From Psychrobacillus vulpis (lineage in GTDB: Bacteria > Bacillota > Bacilli > Bacillales_A > Planococcaceae): a stretch of DNA of 64,000 nucleotides. The translations under genes were made by a program, and so were the position numbers. Location of the stretch: the NCBI RefSeq assembly GCF_006861825.1, contig NZ_VDGI01000001.1, positions 388,172-452,171 of the forward strand, in the 5' to 3' direction. Position 1 is the first letter of the stretch. Each line of letters begins with the position of its first letter. This document shows, piece after piece, positions 52,579-61,668 of the stretch. Under the pieces are notes generated by a model. The model did not search any database, was not told where the DNA came from, and saw only the letters and a list, made by a program, of their open reading frames with translations.

Positions 52579-53378
52579 ACAATCACCTCAACCTCTGAAT
52601 AATAAGCATCTCCACGCCTGTAATGCTTACCTTTTCGTACTCTAAATTTCCCTTTTACGAATACTGACTGCAGTTCGATGATAGAAGCTGTATTCATTCG
52701 GTATTGAAGCAAGGACTTCACTTTATAACCTTTGACTACTCTACCATCTTTTTCTTCTTCGAAATACTCAGGTGATCCAATCAAGCCAGTGTCTGATTTA
52801 AGGATAAATTTAGTGTTGTCTCCTTCTTTTATGGAGCGAATATAAACACTAGAACGACTGATATAGAAGCTTGCTTCACAATCCTTTGCTATTTTTTTCA
52901 TAGCATCTACTACGGATCCATTCACTGAGAAACCCTTCTTATAAACAACGTTCTTAGGTAATTTGATTACAGCTATCTTTAACTTAAGTACTTTTGCGAG
53001 TTCTTTTAATATTTGCTCACCTTTGATACCTTTTTTGAATGACTTTTTTAGCGTTTTCTTATTATCGATTGGCTGACTATCTATGACAGATATTTTAGTT
53101 GCGCGATCCGAACCGCCCTTTTCAGATGCTACCTTGGATACATAACCCGAGAGTATTACTCCTTTATCATCATTGTATCCAGCATTCATGGTAACCTTTA
53201 CACCTTTTTTTAGTTTGCTGAGTGTAGTGTCTGATAAGTTATATACAACTATTTCACTTATGTTTGGATCTGGATCATCATCGAATGGAATCTCAAATTC
53301 TATTTCCAATGATTGACTAGACATCTTCAATTCACCGATTATTATCTCAGTGACACGTCCAAATTGAATAGTACTCAT
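52575..53378 (-). CDS. Late control D-like hub protein (XkdQ)
   Basis: The 267-residue protein starts MSTIQFGRVTEIIIGELKMS. It has EIVVYNLSDTTLSKLKKGVK and VSASFY-like ASFYISRSSVYIRS, as in XkdQ/gpD hub proteins. It joins tube to spike in the baseplate. Confidence 0.82.
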   Translation of the reverse strand: MSTIQFGRVTEIIIGELKMSSQSLEIEFEIPFDDDPDPNISEIVVYNLSDTTLSKLKKGVKVTMNAGYNDDKGVILSGYVSKVASEKGGSDRATKISVIDSQPIDNKKTLKKSFKKGIKGEQILKELAKVLKLKIAVIKLPKNVVYKKGFSVNGSVVDAMKKIAKDCEASFYISRSSVYIRSIKEGDNTKFILKSDTGLIGSPEYFEEEKDGRVVKGYKVKSLLQYRMNTASIIELQSVFVKGKFRVRKGKHYRRGDAYYSEVEVIV

Positions 53379-53692
53379 AAATCATTCACCAACCTTAAAA
53401 ACACTGTCTCGTTAAGATTTTCAAAGGTTACACGTTGCTCTTGTCCTGATTCATCAATAGGTTTGATTGTAGGGCCAGGAAAACGTGAATCGAAAACCTC
53501 TTCGAATAGTGGCACTCCATACGTAACTCTTTCACCATAGATCAATACTTTGTCATCTTTGTATAAATCTACAGTGAAAAAGTCGTGCTGCAAGTTATAA
53601 TTTATTTCCATTTCAAACAGCTCTGCACCTAACTCTATTTCAAACCGATAAGGAATGAGCTCTTTTTCAATTTCGATGTATTCAAAGTTCAT
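53375..53692 (-). CDS. Small phage baseplate protein
   Basis: The 105-residue protein has ELIPYRFEIELGAELFEMEI and DDKVLIYGERVTYGVPLF, as in short baseplate proteins of LysM/hub-containing phages. It lies between the LysM and hub genes and is not part of the canonical PBSX set. Confidence 0.7.
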   Translation of the reverse strand: MNFEYIEIEKELIPYRFEIELGAELFEMEINYNLQHDFFTVDLYKDDKVLIYGERVTYGVPLFEEVFDSRFPGPTIKPIDESGQEQRVTFENLNETVFLRLVNDL

Positions 53693-53698
53693 TCCCTA

Positions 53699-54280
53699 TC
53701 ACCCCACTTTAATTTTTACTCCAATAGGAATTTGAGTAGCTGGATACTTGTTGTTTTTTTGGACATCTTGCCAATTAACGCCGTATTTAATTGCGACACC
53801 ATAGTAAGTGTCACCTTTCTTAGTCACATGATAAATAGGAGATTGTTTCTTATTTACTGTTTGCTTACGACCAACACTAGATACTCCTGCAACTGCACTT
53901 TTCGCTTTAGCTGGAAGTGATACATAAGAAGGTGCTGCAAATCGCACTTCTTTTAGCTTCATGCTAAAGTTAAACCCGTTCATTATTTTGGAATCTGCGT
54001 CATATGAAAAGGCCGCAATCATCAAATTATGATAGATTCTACGGCCTTCATAAACTATAGCTGTACCTTTTGTTTCAATCGTTGATAATCGCCCTATCAA
54101 TGTTTCTAATGATGTATTATCTGGCCTTATCAATTTACCACTTATAGATAGAACAACAGGTTCCCTTTCAACATGATCAGTGAGGTTGATTCCCTTCTCT
54201 ACAGGATGAGATGGCAATTCAACATCATTTTGCAGACTTTCTTTTTCAACATGTATTTGTATTCCGTTTATTTTTGCCAT
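53699..54280 (-). CDS. LysM-containing tail protein (XkdP-like)
   Basis: The 193-residue protein has an N-terminal tail-hub-like region (residues 1-115) and a C-terminal LysM domain: YHVTKKGDTYYGVAIKYGV, NNKYPATQIPIGVKIKV. It connects tail hub and cell wall or helps hub assembly. It follows the tape-measure gene as in PBSX. Confidence 0.88.
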   Translation of the reverse strand: MAKINGIQIHVEKESLQNDVELPSHPVEKGINLTDHVEREPVVLSISGKLIRPDNTSLETLIGRLSTIETKGTAIVYEGRRIYHNLMIAAFSYDADSKIMNGFNFSMKLKEVRFAAPSYVSLPAKAKSAVAGVSSVGRKQTVNKKQSPIYHVTKKGDTYYGVAIKYGVNWQDVQKNNKYPATQIPIGVKIKVG

Positions 54281-54282
54281 CT

Positions 54283-56325
54283 CTAACCCTCCATAACGAC
54301 TGGGAATATAGCACTTAAATCACTATACCAACCTTCTAATTCTTCTTTAATACTTCTTGCAGTTTCTTGAGGTTTATCGGAACCCTGTACAATTATTTGA
54401 ACCGGTGCTTGCACAGTAGAGCTTGTTGTCCTATTAGTAATAGGTGCTGCATTGTTATAACTAGCTCCATCAAAATCCAGTGTTGGATCAGTACCATCAC
54501 CTTTTAGGATTCCTGCATTACGCAAAGCATCTGCCTCATCAGCAGGTAAAACAGCTTCGTCTTTATGCAAGAGAGCTGGCATTTCATCGTAAGGAACACG
54601 CCCTAGACCTACTTCAAATCCTGGTATTTTCCCAGTGATTTTCGATACTACTCCGCTAATTTTCTCGCCAACATCAAATTTTTTCATTACATCGCCAACT
54701 AAACTGAATTTGTTGATTACCCATTCAACTGCATCAGCGATCCCATTAAACGCCCATGTAATACCATCAAGAATAGGTTTCATTATTACCCATGCGCCCG
54801 AAAGAGCTGCAGATGCAAGAGGTAATAATGGCACGATTATTTCTGAAACAAGAAATTTAACTGCACCTGTCACACCTTCAAATAAGCTACCTGCTATACG
54901 TAAGATTGGAGAAATGACATTAAAGACTGTTTCAATTACAGACCTAGCAACTGGCATCAATGGAATGATTACACCCTCAATCAATCCACCAATAACACTT
55001 TTTAAGATGTCAAACACATTCATTGCCCCAGCAACAACATTTGAGATAAATCCCATCGCATTGCCGATAAATTCTTGGGCAACTGGCATTAGAGGAACAA
55101 TAACATCAGTTACAAATTGACTTACAACTTCTTTAGCATAGTTAAAACCATCTACATATTTTTGTGTTAAATTTTCAATTTGCTCTGCTACTCCTGGAGG
55201 AACCCCTATTTTCTCCCAAATATTAGATACTCCACTAACGTCTCCAGAAAACAATGCTTTATAAGTGTCATAATAAGCCATTGTAATATCCTTAAATATT
55301 GAAAGTTTATCAATTCCATTAGATAAAAATTCCATAAAAGGACCCGGATCTACATTAGAAACCACATCGCTTAATTTGGATAACACTCCTACTGCTTGCT
55401 CAAGAATCGGTGCACCGGCTTTAGCTAAGAAATCTTGCCAAGCTTGCTTCAAGTTCCCCATTTGGTTTTCATAGGACTCTGATTCTCGTAACGCTTGTCC
55501 TGTAGCACCAGCGGCTTCCATCATCTTTTCTGCGTAAGTTAAACGAGCAAGTTGCTTGTCAGCTTCGCCAAGTTTTTTCCAATCCTTGCCGAGCTCCTTT
55601 GAAGCAAATGCAGCTATTTGTGTTTCATTTGCAAAGAGTCCAATGGATTCTCCACCCTCATAATTCCCTTTGATAAAGGAATTTAGTGAACTATTTGCAT
55701 CCTCAAACGATTTGTCATAGAAAGCTGCCGCATCCGCAACAGCACTTACTGCTCGTTCTGAAGCAACCATAGCATCTTGAGTTTCCAATCCAAGACCTTT
55801 AAACATTGAAGTCATTGTCGTGTAGGCAGGCTTTATCCTATTTGGTACCATACCGAAGGATTCTCCAAGATTATCAACAACGCCTTGTGCATCTTTATCG
55901 AGTTTTTGGAACACTTGATCAAACTGGGCTTCTATTGCTTGTGCTCCAGCTGCGGCTTCAATCGCACCTGTTGCGAAATCTTTAAGTGCAGTGCCTATAC
56001 CGAGTGCCAGCAAAGCTGAACCTATTCCTAATACAGCCTTTTTCAAACCACCCATGCCCTTATCAGCTTTTTTGACTTCTTTATCAAGTTTATTTAAATC
56101 AGTATCATCTAATCTTTCGACTTCATCTGCAGTATTATTAACAACATTTTCGAGGTCATTGAATTCATTAGCTAAGTCACTAGTTTCATCTATGACATCA
56201 ACGATGAGAGATGGATCTATTCTTCTTAAACTATTTATTACATCATCTATTTTTCTATCGAGCGCAGTAAGGGGGCCATCAGCTATGTCCATGCCAATCT
56301 CTACGACTACGTCACGTAAGGACAT
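54283..56325 (-). CDS. Tape measure protein (XkdO-like)
   Basis: The 680-residue protein has a helical N-terminus, a hydrophobic region (AVLGIGSALLALGIGTALKD), further membrane-like segments in the middle (for example VKFLVSEIIVPLLPLASAAL) and a C-terminal part with LLHKDEAVLPADEADALRNA. This is the usual layout of tail-length-determining proteins. It would give a tail of roughly 100 nm by the usual rule. Confidence 0.9.
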   Translation of the reverse strand: MSLRDVVVEIGMDIADGPLTALDRKIDDVINSLRRIDPSLIVDVIDETSDLANEFNDLENVVNNTADEVERLDDTDLNKLDKEVKKADKGMGGLKKAVLGIGSALLALGIGTALKDFATGAIEAAAGAQAIEAQFDQVFQKLDKDAQGVVDNLGESFGMVPNRIKPAYTTMTSMFKGLGLETQDAMVASERAVSAVADAAAFYDKSFEDANSSLNSFIKGNYEGGESIGLFANETQIAAFASKELGKDWKKLGEADKQLARLTYAEKMMEAAGATGQALRESESYENQMGNLKQAWQDFLAKAGAPILEQAVGVLSKLSDVVSNVDPGPFMEFLSNGIDKLSIFKDITMAYYDTYKALFSGDVSGVSNIWEKIGVPPGVAEQIENLTQKYVDGFNYAKEVVSQFVTDVIVPLMPVAQEFIGNAMGFISNVVAGAMNVFDILKSVIGGLIEGVIIPLMPVARSVIETVFNVISPILRIAGSLFEGVTGAVKFLVSEIIVPLLPLASAALSGAWVIMKPILDGITWAFNGIADAVEWVINKFSLVGDVMKKFDVGEKISGVVSKITGKIPGFEVGLGRVPYDEMPALLHKDEAVLPADEADALRNAGILKGDGTDPTLDFDGASYNNAAPITNRTTSSTVQAPVQIIVQGSDKPQETARSIKEELEGWYSDLSAIFPVVMEG

Positions 56326-56329
56326 TCAA

Positions 56330-56542
56330 TCAACCTCCCCTCGCTTCTTTTAATCGATCGGCATAGCTATCTATAGCTGCATTGAATTCTAATAATTCAT
56401 CTAATGTCATCGTTTCAGCACGTTCAAAGCTAAGTTTCCCTTCCATAATCGGACGCCAAAAAACCCAGTTTTCATCAACTGTTTGCCGATGAACATGGAT
56501 AGGTTTAGCTCTCTTGAAAGGTAAATTTAACAGCCGCGGACA
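56330..56542 (-). CDS. Frameshift extension of the tail assembly chaperone
   Basis: In the +1 frame relative to the upstream chaperone an open frame runs from 56542 to a stop at 56330. It encodes FKRAKPIHVHRQTVDENWVF, RPIMEGKLSFERAETMTLDE and LLEFNAAIDSYADRLKEARG. It overlaps the chaperone by about 36 nt and has no start with a ribosome site, so it is probably made by +1 (or -2) ribosomal frameshifting, like G-T proteins of other tailed phages. It ends just upstream of the tape-measure ATG. Confidence 0.65.
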   Translation of the reverse strand, partial: CPRLLNLPFKRAKPIHVHRQTVDENWVFWRPIMEGKLSFERAETMTLDELLEFNAAIDSYADRLKEARGG

Positions 56543-56777
56543 TTACTTCTGAAAATCCTCCTACTTCCTCAAAATGCTCGAACGTTACTTTACTTCCATC
56601 TTCTTTAAAGATCACGTGTTCCATCATTGATTCATAAAGTTTTTCACCCTGTTGAACGCCATGCTCATTCTTTGACTGGTCGCGCATACGAATAGCTTCA
56701 CGTAACCCCGGATGTTGGAAAGTGTATTTTTCCTTGTTTTTAGTTTCAAATGTTTGTTGTTCACCTTTTTTAGCCAT
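56505..56777 (-). CDS. Tail assembly chaperone (XkdN-like)
   Basis: I choose the ATG at 56777 (MAKKGEQQTFETKNKEKYTF), preceded by GGGAGAG. The 90-residue protein has QHPGLREAIRMRDQSK and EHFEEVGGFSEVMSAAVKFT. It lies between tail tube and tape measure, the place of tail assembly chaperones, and its end overlaps an open +1 frame. Confidence 0.8.
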   Translation of the reverse strand: MAKKGEQQTFETKNKEKYTFQHPGLREAIRMRDQSKNEHGVQQGEKLYESMMEHVIFKEDGSKVTFEHFEEVGGFSEVMSAAVKFTFQES

Positions 56778-56843
56778 TTGCTTTCTCTCCCATTCTTTTC
56801 GTTTTAAGTGATTGGTTATATGTCTTTTTTTCATGGCAAATTA

Positions 56844-56876
56844 AAAAGAGTGAGCACATTGCCCACTCTCCTTTCG
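56844..56876 (-). terminator. Terminator or attenuator after the tail tube gene
   Basis: GAGTG-AGC / GC-CCACTC arms with a short loop and a T-run on the minus strand lie between tube and chaperone genes. It may lower expression of downstream genes relative to the abundant tube and sheath. Confidence 0.7.
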
Positions 56877-56878
56877 TT

Positions 56879-57283
56879 TTATTTAACTGCGTAGTCAAAT
56901 ACTTTAATTGTATACACACGATTTGAAGCCGATTTACCAAATTCTTTGTCTGCGGGTTTTGTGATCATTGATTTAGTCCCACCAACAACCTCTTTTACTT
57001 CATTATTAGAGTTTACCCAAATAGGCACCATTGAACGGGCATTAGCAAAACCATCAAGCACAGAAATAGAAGGTGATGTTTGATTCAACGTGATTTCAAT
57101 CGTTCCCATTCCGTCGCCGTTAATCGACACTACTGCATCACCTTGCGCTGAGCTAGATGCCTCAAAGTTATCATTGTCTTTAGATGCTTTTACCATCGTA
57201 CCATCAGCATAACCTGTAATAAAAATGCCCCCGACCGTCGTTACAACTTTGCGAGCATCATACGTTCCAATATGTCCTGTCAT
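56879..57283 (-). CDS. Phage tail tube protein
   Basis: The 134-residue protein has GIFITGYADGTMVKASKDND and DGMGTIEITLNQTSPSISVL, as in DUF3277-type tube proteins. It follows the sheath gene immediately. It forms the inner tube of the contractile tail. Confidence 0.85.
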   Translation of the reverse strand: MTGHIGTYDARKVVTTVGGIFITGYADGTMVKASKDNDNFEASSSAQGDAVVSINGDGMGTIEITLNQTSPSISVLDGFANARSMVPIWVNSNNEVKEVVGGTKSMITKPADKEFGKSASNRVYTIKVFDYAVK

Positions 57284-57297
57284 TAATTACCCCTCCT

Positions 57298-58302
57298 TTA
57301 AGCTACCATTTCGCCTGTAACAGTTGCTTCATGAATAGCACCTGCAAGTTCTAGGCTAAATGATAATCCTTTATAATGACGCGCTACACGATCAGCTGCG
57401 TTTGTTTGAGCACGATTTTTCGCTGTAATTGTGTATAGTGGTTGTTTTGCATCATCAAGCGCGATAATACCTTGTTGACCAGCAATTTCGAGAATTGTTC
57501 GTGCTTCTCCTTCAATTTGCGGGATACCAACATCATCAAATGAGACTTTGTCATTATTTACAAATAATGTGGAGATAGCTTGCTCCATATTGACTTTTAC
57601 CCAATCTTTTCCGTGAATTACGTCAATGTATTCACCTGAAAGAACCGTACCCTCTGATGTTTGGTAGTTGCCGTTTTTCGCTACATACGCAAAACCATTT
57701 AATTCATGAATTTCTAGTAATGTAGTAGCATCATATGGCGCAGGATCTACCCCAATTAACTTTTTAAACTTGTAAGTGATAGAACCGACAAGTTTAGAAC
57801 CGTGGCCACCTATTAACGCTAAGTGAGGGTATTGTTCTAACTTGTCGTGCATCATTACAAAGGTACGGTCATACTTTTTAGCTGATAACGTAGTTAAATC
57901 TTGAATGCTATCAACTGTATGAGCTGCGATTTTGAAACCCTCACCTTCTACAACATCTGAAATAGCAATAAAGTCTGCTACAGTACCAGTTGCCAATGAT
58001 ACGAAGTACCAATCTTCGTTATAATATTTTTCAAGTGTTTGGCCTGCTGTTGTCGATGCCGATGAATCAAACGTAGCAATAGCTACTTTTGATGTACTTG
58101 TATCTCCCTGTTTAAATGCTATTTTTGCCGCTTTATATGCATCAGTCGATTGGGCAAAATCAGTTTCTACACCTTCAATATCACCATAAATTTTAAACGT
58201 TTGTGGACCTGCTTTATCCGCTAAAATTAACGGCGTGCCAAGTCCAGTTAAAGCAGACGGCTTTTTTATGTTGATAATGACTTTGACATCTTTTAATGGC
58301 AT
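57298..58302 (-). CDS. Phage tail sheath protein
   Basis: The 334-residue protein starts MPLKDVKVIINIKKPSALTG. It has TGLGTPLILADKAGP, FVMMHDKLEQYPHLALIGGH and a C-terminal YTITAKNRAQTNAADRVARH segment, as in DUF3383-type sheath proteins. It contracts during DNA delivery. Confidence 0.85.
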   Translation of the reverse strand: MPLKDVKVIINIKKPSALTGLGTPLILADKAGPQTFKIYGDIEGVETDFAQSTDAYKAAKIAFKQGDTSTSKVAIATFDSSASTTAGQTLEKYYNEDWYFVSLATGTVADFIAISDVVEGEGFKIAAHTVDSIQDLTTLSAKKYDRTFVMMHDKLEQYPHLALIGGHGSKLVGSITYKFKKLIGVDPAPYDATTLLEIHELNGFAYVAKNGNYQTSEGTVLSGEYIDVIHGKDWVKVNMEQAISTLFVNNDKVSFDDVGIPQIEGEARTILEIAGQQGIIALDDAKQPLYTITAKNRAQTNAADRVARHYKGLSFSLELAGAIHEATVTGEMVA

Positions 58303-58314
58303 TATATTTCCTCC

Positions 58315-58785
58315 TTATGGATTGATTGTGACTTTTTCTATAACATCTATCTCGAACGACTCTCGACCTCGTACGCGCAATCGTAAATCAAAGCCACATC
58401 GACGTTCATAGTCAATCGTTAAAAAAACATCACGATTCGTTGCGTTTAACACGTCAACTACTGTGATGTTTTCATCTGACAAATCAATATGACCTTTACC
58501 TAGAAAATAAGCTCGGGCTTTATTAGCATAATTATCAGCATCTTCTATTGTTGCTGCATTGCAAGTAATAGAAAATATCATTTCAGTATCTTGCTCAATT
58601 GTTTTAATGTTGTCTGTGATCGATTCGGTGATTTGTCCTACACTTGCACCATTAGTAGTTTTTTTAATTGAGAAAAAAGGGTATGATGGTTGTTTTCCTG
58701 TACCTTCTGCTTGAATTACATGGATGCCTGTATAAGAAGATAATCCATTTTGTAAAGGAATCCATATGTCATCATAATTAATCAA
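58315..58785 (-). CDS. Phage neck terminator-like protein
   Basis: The TTG at 58785 overlaps the preceding stop (TTGA) and has AAGGAG 10 nt upstream, so I prefer it to the ATG at 58809. The product has 156 residues with GIHVIQAEGTGKQPSYPFFS and VFLTIDYERRCGFDLRLRVR. The pattern and place next to the sheath match LIC12616/neck terminator proteins. Confidence 0.75.
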   Translation of the reverse strand: MINYDDIWIPLQNGLSSYTGIHVIQAEGTGKQPSYPFFSIKKTTNGASVGQITESITDNIKTIEQDTEMIFSITCNAATIEDADNYANKARAYFLGKGHIDLSDENITVVDVLNATNRDVFLTIDYERRCGFDLRLRVRGRESFEIDVIEKVTINP

Positions 58786-59135
58786 GAACCATCCACTCCT
58801 TCGCGCCATCTCATCAGGTAAATATGAACATCGGTATATTCTGTGTAGTCCTTAAAAGCCTGTAGGGTATATACATCGTTTTTATAGTCTATCTGCGTTC
58901 CAATATCGATAGGTTCTGTCGTAAGCAATTTCTTTTCTTTGACTGTATAAGTACCGCTTTCGACATATTTAAGATCATCATTACTTAACGGTAGGATGAC
59001 ACCTTTCATTTGAACGTTATCGTGTCCACCTTGAACCCATTTACCGTTAATATATTGCCCATCAATAGCAATTAAAGCGTTGAAAGGAACGCCATTTACT
59101 TCAATCATTTCTTTAAAACTAATGATTTCAGGCAT
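58782..59135 (-). CDS. Phage head-tail connector protein
   Basis: The 117-residue protein has DGQYINGKWVQGGHDNVQMK and GVILPLSNDDLKYVESGTYT. Such proteins sit between gp10-like and neck terminator genes in related phages. It is not identified beyond this. Confidence 0.6.
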   Translation of the reverse strand: MPEIISFKEMIEVNGVPFNALIAIDGQYINGKWVQGGHDNVQMKGVILPLSNDDLKYVESGTYTVKEKKLLTTEPIDIGTQIDYKNDVYTLQAFKDYTEYTDVHIYLMRWREGVDGS

Positions 59136-59608
59136 TATTTCTCCACCACCCTAAAGGTTATCCTCTTTCGCAAGCCTCCAGAATCAATTAGAGGATTACT
59201 AGAACCCTTTTTCTGAATGGTAGATGTTGCATTTGGAGGAGCATCTAAATCAGTTATTTTTTCTTGAATATCGCCAACCATAAGAGCACCTAACCGTTCG
59301 TATAGCGTCCGGGGGGCTATTTTAAAGTCAATAACATTTTTAAGTTGCTTTTCTGCAAATTGAATCCACTCAACTTCTTTTTCGTCAAAAGTTGTTCTCA
59401 TGAAAGAACGTTCGGGAATAACAATAGATCCGCTTTCTTTTTGAATTGTCACCCCAAATTCATGAACGCTTGCAATCATAGCGTAAAAAGAATCATCATC
59501 CCCAAACACACCAACTTCTACAGAATACTTTTTCAAATCTCTTAAAGTAGTTATTAATTTTGGGATATTATTCCTGTCAGTAATTCGTATATTGATTCCT
59601 GCCATCAA
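59135..59608 (-). CDS. HK97 gp10-like/minor connector protein
   Basis: The 157-residue protein has VEVGVFGDDDSFYAMIASVH, EFGVTI, IPERSFMRTTFDEKE and NPLIDSGGLRKRITFRV, the pattern of phage morphogenesis/gp10-type proteins. The first bases overlap the upstream stop. Confidence 0.75.
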   Translation of the reverse strand: MMAGINIRITDRNNIPKLITTLRDLKKYSVEVGVFGDDDSFYAMIASVHEFGVTIQKESGSIVIPERSFMRTTFDEKEVEWIQFAEKQLKNVIDFKIAPRTLYERLGALMVGDIQEKITDLDAPPNATSTIQKKGSSNPLIDSGGLRKRITFRVVEK

Positions 59609-59961
59609 ATCACCACCAAATTAATTGTCTTTTTAGGCTTTAACTGTTCTTCAAGTTCTTCTAAAATACGTTGATATTCTTGTCCGTACTTCGATGCTAA
59701 TAAGCCCATATTTTTATTTGGTTCACTGTATTGACGTTCGATTACATCTACTTTCTCTCGAATAACTGCACGTGCTGTCGTTATACTTAAAGTAGCTAAG
59801 TGAGCTGTTAAATAACGAGCTAATCGCTCTTGGTATAACACAGGTACATTTAAAGAGGACACTTCAAGTGAAGCATCCTCAATGTACATTGTTAGTCGTT
59901 CATCTGAAACAGACGTAAACTCATCACTCAACATACGAACACGCTCTAATGTAGTTAACAT
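59605..59961 (-). CDS. Head-tail adaptor (DUF4054-like)
   Basis: The 118-residue helical protein has FTSVSDERLTMYIEDASLEV and LYQERLARYLTAHLATLS, as in gp6-type connectors. It follows the capsid-side genes. Confidence 0.75.
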   Translation of the reverse strand: MLTTLERVRMLSDEFTSVSDERLTMYIEDASLEVSSLNVPVLYQERLARYLTAHLATLSITTARAVIREKVDVIERQYSEPNKNMGLLASKYGQEYQRILEELEEQLKPKKTINLVVI

Positions 59962-59974
59962 TTAGTTCACTCCC

Positions 59975-60286
59975 TTAATTTTCGGGATTAGAAAGTTCTT
60001 CAATACGCTTGTCGATAGCATCCAGAACTGTTTTACGGTCCTCATCCACTTTCAATGCATTCAACATATCTATGTCGAAAGCATCTTCAATCATGGCAAT
60101 CGCTTCTTTAGCATTTGTTTTCGTTTTTTCTTTTTCGTAAACAAATTCACCCGTTTCTTCTAAATGAGCCATTAAAGGATGAGCAAGAAATTGTTCAAAT
60201 TCTTGGTCTCCTACATTATTTGTACCTGGGACTAGCGTAAGACCGTTTGCTTGATATGAGTGATTACCTTTATTTTGTACTAACAT
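59975..60286 (-). CDS. Hypothetical phage head protein
   Basis: The 103-residue acidic protein starts MLVQNKGNHSYQANGLTLVP and contains EFEQFLAHPLMAHLEETGEF. Between capsid and connector genes such small proteins are common (gp-like head decoration or FluMu-type). No firm family. Confidence 0.55.
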   Translation of the reverse strand: MLVQNKGNHSYQANGLTLVPGTNNVGDQEFEQFLAHPLMAHLEETGEFVYEKEKTKTNAKEAIAMIEDAFDIDMLNALKVDEDRKTVLDAIDKRIEELSNPEN

Positions 60287-60298
60287 GTAATTTCCTCC

Positions 60299-61204
60299 TT
60301 AAATCCCATCAGCGCGGCAAATTGCCATCGGATAGCGAATAATTAAGCCTGTTGTGCGTTCTTCAAATGGTACTTTCGTGTTTGGAAATGCGTACTCTTG
60401 AGGATGACGTGTAATATCTAATGGAATCCCAAGTTCTACAACATCAGGAGAAGAATCTAATACTACGAAACAGTTAGCACCAGCTACCCCTTTACCCTTT
60501 AAGTCATTGATTGTCTCTATACGTTTAAACCAATTCTGAGAACGGATATACTCCAGTACCGTTTGTTGAGTAAAGTCGTTAAATGGTTTTTCAAGTTCCT
60601 CAGAAGAATCAGGGGTAAGAAGTAAAGTATCTGCCTCATGTCCATTTAGTTTGTTAATCTTGTTTTTAGCTTTACGAATGTCAGCGACGATTTCTTTCCC
60701 TGTTTTATCACTCCATTTAGTCGAGGTCCCACCCTCATTTTGTGGCACAGCATAAACTTGAATCCCTACTGCATCTGTTAGGCCTTTAATTTTGTGTGTA
60801 GAATCTCCAGAGAAAGCAATTTGATTTTCTTTCTCAGCGATCGCTTTACGTACAGTATCAGCTTTTGTTACTTCGATTGGACGATTTGCCATTTGCGCTT
60901 CACGTACCTCTTGCACAGAAATATTAAAAGCGGCAGCAATTGAGTAGATCTTCACTGTTTCTTCCGTTAAATCTGCATCTACTAATGGCACATCTGTTGC
61001 TCCTGGAGCTAAAATTTTAGCAACTCCTGAACGAGTTAATACATCATAGCTGTATGTTTTTGCTCCTGCTGGAATATCCGTTTTTAATGAGAAAATAGAG
61101 CGCGCTTTTAATTCGGAAGCATGTGGCTCATATACTCGCTTATCAATTGCATTTAAATCTTGTGGACGGATTAATGCGTCCGCTCGGTATGATTGTGTTG
61201 ACAT
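60299..61204 (-). CDS. Major capsid protein (DUF2184/encapsulin-like HK97 fold)
   Basis: The 301-residue protein has RPQDLNAIDKRVYEPHASEL, AAFNISVQEVREAQMANRPI and EKENQIAFSGDSTHKIKGLT, features of the DUF2184/encapsulin-type HK97-fold capsid group. It follows cement and scaffold genes and is preceded by a strong AAGGAGGAAA site. Confidence 0.85.
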   Translation of the reverse strand: MSTQSYRADALIRPQDLNAIDKRVYEPHASELKARSIFSLKTDIPAGAKTYSYDVLTRSGVAKILAPGATDVPLVDADLTEETVKIYSIAAAFNISVQEVREAQMANRPIEVTKADTVRKAIAEKENQIAFSGDSTHKIKGLTDAVGIQVYAVPQNEGGTSTKWSDKTGKEIVADIRKAKNKINKLNGHEADTLLLTPDSSEELEKPFNDFTQQTVLEYIRSQNWFKRIETINDLKGKGVAGANCFVVLDSSPDVVELGIPLDITRHPQEYAFPNTKVPFEERTTGLIIRYPMAICRADGI

Positions 61205-61215
61205 GTGTTTTCCTC

Positions 61216-61668
61216 CTAAGGTAAGTTAATTTCGATTTCTACTAATTGATCTGCTGAAGCATTGCTTTTAAATACTGCACTTAATACGTCTATAACTGCT
61301 GCACCTGAAGCCACAAACTTTTGAGATGCTGGATCTACTTTAACGGATTGACCGTTAACAACATCTCCTCCGGCTACAACGAAAATACGACCGCGTTTAA
61401 CAATTGCTGCAGGTTCACCTACTGGATAATTTTGATCATCTTTATTTTCCACCCAGTCATGGATATTTTGTGCTAATGCAATACCAATTACTGCACCCCC
61501 GGTAGCAATTGGTTTAATGGCCGTTCCTGTTGCATTAAGTTGTACTGCAGCACCAAAAGGAACAATAGCCTCTACAGCATACGTATCTGCCATGTGATCT
61601 TGGAAATTGGATAATTGACCTGGCTTACCAGCCGCCGACATATAATCTGGATAGTTTGTAATAGGCAT
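61216..61668 (-). CDS. Structural cement (Gp24-like) protein
   Basis: The 150-residue protein has VEAIVPFGAAVQLNATGTAI and GIALAQNIHDWVE plus GEPAAIVKRGRIFVVAGGDV, as in Gp24-type cement proteins that lie just before the capsid gene and decorate it. Confidence 0.8.
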   Translation of the reverse strand: MPITNYPDYMSAAGKPGQLSNFQDHMADTYAVEAIVPFGAAVQLNATGTAIKPIATGGAVIGIALAQNIHDWVENKDDQNYPVGEPAAIVKRGRIFVVAGGDVVNGQSVKVDPASQKFVASGAAVIDVLSAVFKSNASADQLVEIEINLP

